Assembly: GCA_022885665.1 (NCBI GenBank)
Contig: JAGQDJ010000170.1
Span: forward strand, 108,722 to 172,721
DNA from: Triops longicaudatus
Taxonomy: Eukaryota > Arthropoda > Branchiopoda > Notostraca > Triopsidae
Direction of reading: 5' to 3'
DNA: 64,000 bases
Part shown: in pieces, positions 40,401-50,677 of the stretch
Layout of the letters: each line of letters begins with the position of its first letter
Numbering within the stretch: the first letter of the stretch is position 1
Translations under genes and position numbers: made by a program
The notes under the pieces: model-generated
The model's input: the letters and a program-made list of their open reading frames with translations, nothing else
Told to the model about the DNA's origin: nothing
The model's database searches: none

Positions 40401-41780
40401 AAGTCGAGTTCAGATTTTTTCGGGTACACTACCATGTTTTCGCGGAATTGAAAATGTTCCATACAGCTACGGTACGAAGCCAAGAGAATAACAACACTTC
40501 AAAATGCACGTTTTATGTTCTGCTGGTAAAAGTTTCGCCTTTCTCTCAGCAAGCTAGGGAAAAGAGAGAAAAGTTGCTTTGCAAAGCTCTTTTTTGTCGT
40601 TTAATCAATGCTCGCGGAGAAACGAACGATGTTCCACCTTTCTCTTGTGATCCGTTTCTTGCGTTATGTGTCCGTACACTCTTGGAAGATTTTCACCAAC
40701 TACGTTCCTTCAAGTCTAGTAAGCAGAAGAGGTGCCCAAGTTTCAACTCATGATCCAGTACTGGATCCTACAATGTCCAAAAGACCTCTCTGCATTACGA
40801 TATCATTCTATTCTAGGTTAACCCAATAAGTTTCTACTCACACACCCGGTGTGCCCTGAAGACCGAAGCAAATAGTTTGACTTGGTTACAAATATTTCTC
40901 CACATTTTTTAGAAAGAACTTGAAAACTTCTACAAGTATATTATCACAAAAGCTTGCGCAGCATTTGTAAGCGAAACTTTCATTTGAAGAAGTTCGTCAC
41001 TCAGTCACAAAATGAATTGTAAATTTTGCCTCTCAAACTTCTAACTTTGATAAGAAAAAATCACCACAATTATTTTACTAGTTACCTTTTAGCGTATTAA
41101 TGTTTAACCGCTTGGCAGAGGACAATGCGTACGAAGTTAATTAATGTACTGTTCCAGCGGTCAGGTTGTTCTTCGAGTCCTGGGTTACTTCTCTAGTACA
41201 CGTATGACAGCTCCTTATTTCCTCTATCAAATCAACTAAAAATATCGGATAATTTACTAGCATTTGTCTAGGCCACAAACGACTAGATGACAATGTTGGC
41301 GTATAATGGAGTAGCCCGCACTAATTTGGATTTGATTGCTCAACATTACATTTACAGTCAAAATATTCTTTACGTGCCAAATCTGCTATTGTAAGCTGAA
41401 CCATCAGTCGTACGTCGGAATGAACGTATGGCTAGCCCATCGTAAGGTGAGGAACCAGTACACAATTCGAGAAGTACCGCCTCTCTCTTCGGCACGGAAC
41501 ACACTCGCCAACTCTGCTATTGAGCTCACACCTGTCCTGTTCCACGCAACCCAACCAAAAGCTATAAAGGGCAAGTCTTCTGTGGTTAAAAGAGTCTCTC
41601 TCTTACCAGTTTAGAAAACCCATAGTAACCGTCTCGGAATGGATGCAATACTACACAATACGTATACCTATATGGCACCCCGATCTACCTTTCGGCCCAG
41701 AGCCAGGACATTCAGTTCTCTCTCACTTGCATGAGGAGAGATCCATTGCCAGCCCTGCTTAGCTCTTTTTCATAAACCAT
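31426..41780. other. Intergenic, no gene recognised
   Basis: No recognisable exon or RNA gene was found. A mixed A8/G7 block with GGGGTC lies at about 35812-35837. Around 33.2-33.5 kb the DNA is very A-rich. The 148-codon open frame at 40307-40753 starts on GTG and has no domain, so it was not called. Confidence 0.5.
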
Positions 41781-41781
41781 C

Positions 41782-41822
41782 CCTACCTACCTAACCTACC
41801 TACCTACCTGCTGCTGCTGCTG
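41782..41822. repeat. (CCTA)n and (CTG)5 compound microsatellite
   Basis: CCTA units with one CTAA interruption fill 41782-41809, followed directly by five CTG units at 41808-41822. There is no reading frame around it that looks coding. Confidence 0.85.
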
Positions 41823-44800
41823 CTCTGGGATTCTTACCTGGAAAAGTTACCCAACAAGCAGTCGATGGCCGTCCGGTCTCGTGGTCGGACGTTACTTTCA
41901 TATAACTCACCTCATTCATACCCACAGCATCGACCAATTTCTCAAGGATTTTTGACACCGTAGTAAGGTGAGACGGTCGGAAAGCGCATTGAAATCTCTT
42001 CGCTCGCTTCTCGGTACGTGCACCGATGGAACTCGGGTGAAAACAGTGACGACTTTTGGATTGGTGATCAATTCTACGAGTGTATGACCTGAAATGTGAT
42101 CTTTTACCTTAATTCAATTTCCTCAGTTGCACCCATGATAGCACCGACATTTTTTTAAAACCAATGAAGTGACGCTTTTTAAAGCAGACCTGTTGTCATC
42201 TGATATTTGTGAGTGACAGTTTATTACGGAGCTTATTCAAAGTTTAAGAAATTAGTTTGCTAGCACCACCGCACACTGTGACTCGCAGCGCGTTCTTCCA
42301 ATGCGAGAATAACGCTATTACGGACTTCAAGATCCTATTAGGACAGTTGCGCGACAAGAGTCGATCGCAACCGGTTATTCTAATTTGGGAAGAGTGCCGA
42401 AAGCATCTCTGGTCGAGAGCAACAGCCAAACTGGAGCACAATAACACACCAAAACTGCTGCGTTCCGATGCAACGACTTGAATTATAAAAGCCAGCGCCT
42501 GAAGAACTGACAAAAAAACGGCATTGGGAGCGACAAAACTCGAGGCGCAGCCAAGATAACCCGTACAAGAAATTCTAGAAGCCAACCATCACAGGTTGCA
42601 CTGGACATCTGATACCTACACCGCTCCGAGGACCAAAGAAAAGCTCCAGAACATTTCAGTTAAAGCTCCAGAACGAAGATTTTCCCAGAGTTCAGTACAA
42701 TCACAAGATCTATGGAACTGAACAATTGTTTTCTGAGAGCAAAAACAAAAAGGAACCGCCAACTGCAATCGCTGATGGATCTTTGAAAAGCTGACATCTC
42801 TACGAAAAGGAGTGCATACACATTCTCCCCAACATCTGATACTCTTCTGTACACAAGTGATTTTCCCTCCTCCTTCCCAAGCCGATGTTTGCGTCAAGTT
42901 TCCCATTTCTCCGACGACAATAGCTCTTTTACCTTGGAAATTATCGCGCAAGGACGGTGCATTTCAGTACGTGTTGATGGCAATTATCTAACTGAACGTG
43001 AAGCCAGAGATCAGGACCTGTTCGGCCAGTATTTGTGACACATTCCTTCTCTCAATCCAATCCTTCACCTCATCATCTATTTTCATGGCGCTGTTTGCCT
43101 CCCCACACCAGGACAGCATTTCGTGTGATACTCTCAAAGTAAGATTCCTCTCCTTTTGCTTCTTCAGTGCTATCTGCGTATATCATGAAAAATCTGCAAT
43201 CAGATCATGATTCCCAGCCTAATGAGACCCCCACGATCATTGCTTTTTGGTGGTAGTCACCTTTCTCAAGAGTTCCCGCTGAGATGGCAAGTTGAGGGCG
43301 CAAATTCTGAGTCCCTCCGTGGAGGGCAACACATAATGCACGTGAGATACATCGTTAGTGGGTCCTTTGATATAGGGCGATGCGAGATTCTTAATATAAA
43401 TCCCAAGTGTTTGGCGATAAAAAAGGGCTGTAAGCGAGTCGCGACATCCTGTGGTGTTAAAAAGGTCTGAGACAAATTCCTTCCTTATCAACTCTTTCTA
43501 AGTACACGGTTAGAATTTGTTAACGTTATCAAAATTGTCGGAAATTTGGTTGAGCAATGAACGATTCGTGAGGCACAGGTTTTCTTGCCATTGGTAAGAT
43601 AGCAAAGGTTTTGTAATGCGTGTCGAGACCCGTATGCGGTCGGCTCTTTAAACACACATGAGTTGAGTACTAAGTGATATAGATAGGGCAAATGCCATTA
43701 ATGGTGGAGGAGCCACGCACTCTCGCGTTCCTGAACTAATCATTAAAGACAAGACGGCAAGTTCGCCACTAAAATCGCGGTTTAGGGCCTATAGCAACCA
43801 GGGTGGCCCTGTCTTCACCCGTAGCTACATAAAAAAGCTGACCACAACTGCGCTTTTTATCTTCTTCTACACTGATTCTCTTCTTCCAGAACAGCTTCAG
43901 CTGGCGTTTATCTTTCTGGCAGAAGCAATCCCCCTGAAAAGAAAGATTGCGTTTATGACATGTCAACCCTTTCACGCTTCAACTTTCCCACTATACTTTT
44001 AATGTTGCAACCCAGGAACTCAACAAGGTCTAGGACGATTTACGAAAGTCCTCACTAGGCTGGACCATGATCATGATGGCTTTAATTTTCATGCTAGGCT
44101 TAGCAAGAGTAGGAATTAGGGAACAGCGCCGTGGCCAGTTCATTAAAAACGTTTGGAACAAAAAGTGCGAAAAAAAGTTCTATAAATATGGATCTCGTCA
44201 TCTTCAGGACACGACGGGATGGTTATCTTGAAAGCAAATTGCTGGGGCGTGCTGTGCAATGTGTTCCAGTCTTTCAAATAAATTATGAGTTTTAATTAGC
44301 GCGCTTAAATAAATGCTTCACTTTAGAAGATCATTGCTCACCAGAACGGCTTCGGGTGCATACGTGCACCGAGCGCCAGCGCTTTGTTACACGTTCAACG
44401 TTGTAATAGCCGAGACTTTTTTCAGGGTGAGAAAAGACAGTTTTTGCCCTGTCGAGCTTGAGGTGTACCTGAAACGCATAATAATAATACAGCGTCAGGA
44501 CGTAAGTAGCGGACCACTGTAACTGCACACGATCTAATGGCTACGAACTTTTCTACGCTTGGAAAATGAAGAGGTTTTTCGCATGCGCAGCTTGCCAACA
44601 ACCTGTTACGAAAAACGCTGCATGAGGAGACAGTTTTTTGAGCTTGGGTACACAGATTGCTGTTTCCACAAGAGAAAAAGTGTCGACGAGAGTGCGCAAA
44701 AGCTTCAAAGTCTTCATTGTTAAGCTTCGGGTACCGTCGCCTCGAAAAACGAGGACTTTCCGGCACTTTTTCAATTGGACAGGAGACTTGAAGTTCTTTC

Positions 44801-45985
44801 AGCTTTCCATCTTTTGATAAAAGGGTTAGGAATATTCTGCTGGCTCGGCATTTTTAATTTACGGCGACGACGACATGATTGAAGACACTATCGTGGACTC
44901 CTTCAAAGATCAAAAGCTTATTTTCTCAACCTGATTCCTCCGAATAATACCGTTTCCCTTTCGCATGCTGGGACATAAGAGCATCAAAAAGTCATAAAGC
45001 AAAAACCCAGATAAGCACAAGAAGGAAGTGGACTGTCTCAAAACTGCTTAACCCTTGTAAAATGAAAAGCTCCACGGCTTGCTTGATCATCACGACAACC
45101 TAGCTATAGAAAAAAAAATCTCTTACCTGTCAACAAAAAAGTGCATAAGTACTCATATATATACTGGAACTTCAAAAAATAAACTAATCCATTTCAAGGA
45201 TAGCTCACGTAATAGACGGCCATTACTGGACGAAATTCTATCTAGTCGAATTTCTATTGTTATTTGAACGATTTTTGTACTTTCAGTTCTTTTTTTAAAC
45301 ATGAAAAAATAACACCAATCAATGTTAGGCACAAAGAAGTCAACAAGAGTAAAAAAAAAAATAATAAAAAAATACAACAACAACTGAAAATGAGGTGTCA
45401 CAGGGGATCACTATAATGTATAACAACTAGGAAACAGAATTTCCTTTGGTGGTAAAATCAAATAACGAAGGCATGTCAAATCTGTGCACGGAGTTCGACT
45501 AATTATTACCCAGTTTTCGGAGCTCTTGTAGCGCTCAACTACATAATACATGTTGCGCAGATATCTATAACGAGTTCTCTCCTTTTCCTTGGAAGAACAA
45601 GTAATGATTCAAATGATCCTTGGCACACCAGCCACTTTTTTGCACGTTCTAGTTAACAGAGCTCATCACGGTTCACGTGCGATGAGTTTGAAAGCACGAT
45701 GGTTCTTTTTCTAACGTCCGCTTACGTTCTTTGGCATCATCCAAAGCCTTGAACTAAATAAATCTCGTGTGGAGTTGCACACACCCGCGCATTAGCGGAT
45801 AAAAGTCAACCAGCCATGCATTATCTTGGGCCCACCAACGATTCTGTAACAAAGGAGGCGTCCACTTAACAACCCAATATGTCTTGCTCTGATACAACTC
45901 GTGGTTAACCCCTACACATATGCAGACCATAGCCTGCAAAGACTATTAGAAAGCTCTCGAGAGGCGTACATGCTCCTTACAACAC
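41823..45985. other. Intergenic, no gene recognised; possible decayed coding stretch
   Basis: Stops are relatively sparse on the minus strand between about 42.2 and 43.5 kb. One frame includes a NHDLIADF-like stretch near 43.17-43.2 kb, interrupted by stops. It might be a degraded retroelement, but nothing is decisive. A 13-base direct repeat AAAGCTCCAGAAC lies near 42637 and 42660. Confidence 0.35.
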
Positions 45986-46396
45986 ATGCCACGCTTTGAT
46001 GTTCTACACTTCTTCTGCGAGAGAAAAAATAAACAGAAACCACAAAAAACCTTCAATACGGGCTACAATAGTTTTTACCCTCTAATTAGAACGACAAAAA
46101 AATCTCAAGATTCCAAGTCAACTAGACTCGCAGTTAAAAGTCAAGCGTACCCAATGAAAAACTCAACTGCCTTTTTTCCATTTTTACAACTGACAACTGT
46201 GTTAAAATTCAGTTATTTAGGGGAAAATAATTTACGAATCACAATAATCCCAAGCAAAGCAAATAAGAGCGTACTCTACAGCAAAATAACACGCAGAGAT
46301 ATCACGTACAATGGCACCGCATGTAACTTAGGTTGGCTGCAGCAGCCAACTTTCATTATGGACAAGAAAACTATGACGGATCCAGTGAGTTTTTGA
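45986..46396 (+). other. ATG-initiated 136-codon open frame upstream of gene 2, not recognised
   Basis: The frame starts on ATG, runs on the same strand as gene 2 and ends 688 bases before its start codon. It is Lys/Thr/Ser-rich with no domain I recognise. A donor-like GTGAGT at 46385 would join it in phase 0 to the acceptor at 47084, which would add 133 residues to gene 2. Family proteins start at the zinc finger, so I regard it as a chance frame or part of a leader exon, not as an established gene. Confidence 0.15.
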
Positions 46397-47060
46397 CACT
46401 CGACTAAACTTTTCTTACAACACTGGGAAAGCTCTTGAAAATATGCAAAGCTTAGGAACAAATTCTTACAACTCTTGGACATTGTTCCATTTCTCCCCTT
46501 GATTAACTTTCTAGCATATCTGACAATGGATTAATTTTGAGTTCTATCTCTCGCCGTTACAAGTGCAAATACCGTGCAAAAAGCTCATGCGAGGTAAAGG
46601 CTAAATGACTTAGGGCGCACGGCCGTAAAACGATAGTAAATGTTTTTTTTTTTTTTTTTTTCTTAGCAAATGTTTTGGAGCTACAGCTGTTCTTAAGTTG
46701 ATGTAACAGCAATGGTTGTAGAATTTTTAAACTAAACAGTGGTCTTAAAACGTCACCCACACCAATCAAAGTAATAATAAATACAATTATGTCTTTCGAG
46801 TTTTTTCGTAATAGCGATTTCATTGAGGGAAAAAAAAAGAGTTGTTGCACACGCCCTGGGAAATTGCCTCTATGACCTTTATTGTTTCTAAAAACCCATC
46901 GAGTTCTGGTTTTGTGAGTTTTTTCCAAAACTATGCAGCTCCATTGTTTTTTCGTTTAAGTTGCGCCTGAAATTCCCATTGCCGGAAATGCGTGAAACTG
47001 ATTATGACTTTTTTACGATGCAGGAAAAAGGGACCACGAGTGGCAACAAAACTATATGGG
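46397..47060. other. Upstream region of gene 2
   Basis: It contains a run of 19 T at 46643-46661. No promoter motif could be placed. Given the acceptor at 47084, most of this is likely intron of the gene 2 leader. Confidence 0.4.
46643..46661. repeat. Poly(T) tract, 19 T
   Basis: An uninterrupted run of 19 T lies about 420 bases before the gene 2 start codon. It could be the tail of a minus-strand retroposon or a simple repeat. Confidence 0.8.
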
Positions 47061-47084
47061 TCCTTTTTCTGTCTTTTTATTTAG
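47061..47084 (+). other. 3' splice acceptor of a 5' UTR intron, gene 2
   Basis: A T-rich pyrimidine tract ends in TTTATTTAG directly before the ATG at 47085. The arrangement is the same as at 980 in gene 1. Confidence 0.75.
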
Positions 47085-50000
47085 ATGAACCAACTCTGCA
47101 AAGTGTGTGGAGAACCTGCCGCGGGCTTTCATTTCGGTGCCTTCACATGTGAGGGATGCAAGGTAAAGTTCACAAAAATGTTCCATTTTCAATATTATAT
47201 GCAATATATATGTATAATCTACATACGTGTGTCTGTGCGAACTCGTTTTCCTCTCCATTTTTCTTTTCCCTGTTCTCAGTCCTTTTGAAGAGCATTTGCA
47301 TATGTATAACAACGTCGAACAACACTTGGGGCAAATTTCCTTTAACATTTTTTTAACGCTTTAAGTTTTTTTTCTTTTACATGTTTGGACTTCACAAAAA
47401 AAAAAAAAACTTAAGGAGATCGTTTGGGAAAATTAGAAACAAATATTAAGCGTTCCAAGTATTAACAGCATGGACATACCACAATCTTTGGTCCCAAGCC
47501 TGCAATTAAATACGCTCATTAACATGCCGTCACCCACCCTCTCGTGCGCATTATGCGAGCCTTTCCATAAGTTTGCCGCAGCCAACGATGTGCCCCTCGA
47601 CGTATAAACTTAAAAAATGCGTAATTATTTTCAAAAATTAAAAAGTTATGGCAGATCTGTCTGTGGCGCTGTGGAACCGAAGGTTCATTAATTAGCTACA
47701 ATGGACTATAAACAGGTCGGTGGCACAAGAACCAAATTCCGCAACCTAGGGGAAAAACCTAGGTGCTTTGTGATAAGCAAATTACCTCAGCCAATAAGAC
47801 TACTTTCACTGGAACAGAAAACGCTTCTTGGACTAAGGGAAATGTTGGAAATGTTGGGCTGATATGCAAGTAAAAACAGTGCGTGTCCCATATTAGTTAG
47901 TTATAAAATTCGGGGCAAAAAAGGGAAGGATAATCACAAAGGTGATGGGGAGAAGGTGGGAATGGTGGGACGGTTGCGATGCTTGGCTGAGTTCGATATG
48001 AAAAGCTCTGGCAAACTCGCATTTGCGTAACATTTCTCCGTTACACAACATGCGATGTGATCGAAAGTCGCGAGAACTTGAAAACCAGAAGCTGTTGAAG
48101 GAAAGTCGTTCACGTAGTCAGTGTTTTCAAGTCTCAATGTTAGGACAACCGCCAAAAGGCCTGATTGTTAACTAGAGCGATCATACCCCAATATAGCCAA
48201 TCCCCGCTTTAAGCGAGTGATCCGTTTCTGACAAAGCTTGGTGAAGTACGCAATTAACGCTTACCGGGACTCAAAAATCTTTGAAAAGATATGCAAATGT
48301 TAGTTGTACGATTTTACAAATCCTGAAAGCAACAGATGTACAGTATGGTATTACAAGATTTAAGCGTGAGCTTTCATTATTCCTTGAACATAATTCGACT
48401 ACCATAAAGGGAATTGCGCTAAAACTCAGCGACTAATTTGCAAAAACAACTGTCAAGGTAAATTCAAAGATTTCCTACTTTTCTCATTGATCCGTCCGGT
48501 TACTCAGAAAGCTCTCGGGCAACTTCTGCGCGGATATTAAAGACTTACCAAGAAAGTATATTGCGCAAATTAGGAACAGTGCGCTAACGTCTGTCGCTGT
48601 GTTAAGATTTCCGACAAAATTCAAGCCGTAATACAGCATGACTAGTCAGAATTTGTACTTCTAGTTGATCACAACCGAACGCGCCACAGCGTTGTCATTT
48701 AGCATCACATTTCTGATCGACATTTCCAGCGAACTCTAAAGCAAGCGCTCCGCAAACAAGCGTTTCGGGAAGTCCTTGGAAATACACAGTCTTTAAGAAA
48801 TTATCGTTTCATTGTACACTGAGCAAGTTGATATTTCCAGGCAAAGCTAGACTAGAATAATTACTTCTGCTTGCGAATCAAAGGAATTTGTGGCTACCGC
48901 AAGTACGTTTCGGAGTGTATTTCATCAGATCCTCTGCTGTTTCTAACTTAAGTTAATGTCGACACTACCAACATGTTAGCCAAATCACTCTCAAAAAGGC
49001 TTTTAATAGTTCTGGAACGCAGTGCGCTCAACTAAAAAGGGTAAGTAAAGTTGAAAACAAGAAGAAAGGAAACAAGGGCGTGGGACACCAAATTTCCGCT
49101 CCCTTTCGTTCGAATAAATACAGTTTTCAAACATTGAATCCTGCCCAAAGCCTCATTTTCCTCTACGCATGGTTGGTTCTGTCTGCTTAAATTATGACAC
49201 CTTTCAGTTTCAGACTACGAAAACTAGTTGAAAGAAGTCCGTGAAAACTATTTAATAACCAAACCAAACACATAAATGCTGCGATGTTAATAGTGCTTTA
49301 GTATGTTCATGGCAATGTTTAAAGTGAGTTTTTCTTTTTTCGTTTTTTATTTTTCTTTATTTCCAACAGTCATTCTTCGGACGATCGTATAACAATCTTT
49401 CCGTCATCTCTGAGTGCAAAAATGGCGGCCAGTGCGTTATTAACAAGAAGAACCGCACTTCCTGTAAAGCGTGTCGCCTGCGCAAGTGCCTCCTGGTGGG
49501 CATGTCTAAAAGCGGCTCGCGCTATGGCCGTCGTTCCAACTGGTTCAAACTCCATTGCCTTATGCAAGAACAGTCGACCCCGCCACCACCTTCCTCAGGG
49601 TCTGGCCTCAACGATCAACACTCGTCTTCGACCGGCAATTCCACCAGCCATACTTACAACTCATCGGCGTTCCACCACCCTAACCATCGGCGACACTACA
49701 GCATCCCTCAGCAACGACACCCTTCCAACGGGGCCGGCTTGCGGCCCTTACCCTCCAGCATGTCTAACGAGTCGAGTAGCAACAAAGATGATCCCGAAGA
49801 CTACAAAACCTCCAGTTCACCCTCCGTGAGTTCTCCGGCTGACTCCCATCACTCAGACTCGTCTTCAGTCGAGCTGTCAGAAGTAAAACCCAGCCACCAC
49901 CACCTTCACCATCATCATCACCCACTACACCCGTACAACTTCAAACTTGGAGCCACTTTAACGCCCATCCACCCTTTCTACGATGGTAAAGATCTGTTTG

Positions 50001-50635
50001 CCCCTTTGGCCGGCTTGCCCCACCATTTGCACGCAGCAGCCGCCAACTTGAACTTGCACCAACACCAGCAACAATTACAGCACGCCGCTGCCGCGGTGGT
50101 GGCAGCAGGAGGTGGATTTTTACCCACCCATTTCCCTGCAGCTCAACCCACTTCACTCATCTCATCCAATGCCAGTAACAGTAGCAACACGACGCCTCGA
50201 TACTTGGGTTCAGCCACCAAAAACCCTTTGGCTGCTGCTGCGGCAGCCGCCACTCTGTTGCCTCGTAAGTTCCATATCGACACTGTACTGCAGCTAGGCG
50301 CTGGCGGTGGCCATCATCATCATCATCCCGCCTTGCCCAAGCTAACTCCACTACTTTCTCCGTCTTCGCCCGAATCGCGTGCGGACGTAGCGGAACAAGA
50401 TATGCCCATGGATCTTTCCTTCAAAGGCAAACAGACATGCGTGGAACCGGGGAGTCCGCGCTGTAGCGATCTGGACTCGGATGCGGAAGATTTCCACGAT
50501 TCAACCAATGAGGAACACTTGTTCTTGTTTCAACGCAGTGACGAGGACGAAGGTGAAGAATTGGACGAGTCGGAACAAGATCGAGTACCTAACCGGAAAG
50601 AAATTTCGACTCCACTCGATTTAACGCGAAAGTGA
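47085..50635 (+). CDS. knrl-like (NR0A): Knirps-family (NR0A) nuclear receptor-like repressor, gene 2
   Basis: The coding sequence is join(47085..47162, 49370..50635), 447 residues, stop TGA at 50633-50635. Finger 1 has Cys 5, 8, 22, 25 with P-box CEGCK; finger 2 has Cys 42, 48, 58, 61; the knirps box spans about 76-94. Residues 1-94 match gene 1 at 83 positions, while the remainder has diverged. It contains Pro/Ser-rich sequence, His runs at 202-213 and 341-345, a Gln/Ala-rich segment at about 248-272, seven Ala at 314-320, CtBP-type PMDLS at 372-376, an acidic region at about 391-429 and a terminal PLDLT at 441-445. There is no ligand-binding domain. It should be a nuclear DNA-binding repressor. 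The N terminus resembles fly knrl, but one-to-one orthology needs a tree. An open frame beginning internally at 49496 uses GTG and is not a real start. Confidence 0.96.
47163..49369 (+). other. Phase-0 intron of gene 2
   Basis: This 2,207-base intron has donor AAG|GTAAAG at 47163 and acceptor TTCCAACAG|TCA at 49369. It interrupts the protein at the same residue as in gene 1, after CEGCK. A run of 14 A lies at 47396-47409. No exon or RNA gene was seen inside. Confidence 0.95.
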
Positions 50636-50671
50636 TTTTCTTGACTATTCCTCGAACATATGAGCCAGTAA
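50636..50671 (+). other. Minimal 3' UTR of gene 2
   Basis: Only 36 bases separate the stop codon from the first AATAAA. The true 3' end may lie further downstream. Confidence 0.35.
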
Positions 50672-50677
50672 AATAAA
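50672..50677 (+). terminator. Candidate polyadenylation signal AATAAA, gene 2
   Basis: AATAAA occurs in the context GTAAAATAAAGCTG, 37 bases after the stop codon. If used, the 3' UTR would be unusually short; later sites are possible. Confidence 0.45.

Noticed and set aside
40307..40753. 148-codon plus-strand open frame
   Set aside because: It opens on GTG and has no domain or conserved motif that I recognise.
41782..41822. CTG repeat as a coding poly-Leu or poly-Ala tract
   Set aside because: Flanking frames contain stops and lack splice sites or domain context; it is a microsatellite.
49370..50508. Open frames overlapping gene 2 exon 2 in other frames
   Set aside because: Same reason: the true frame is fixed by the conserved domain and splice phase.
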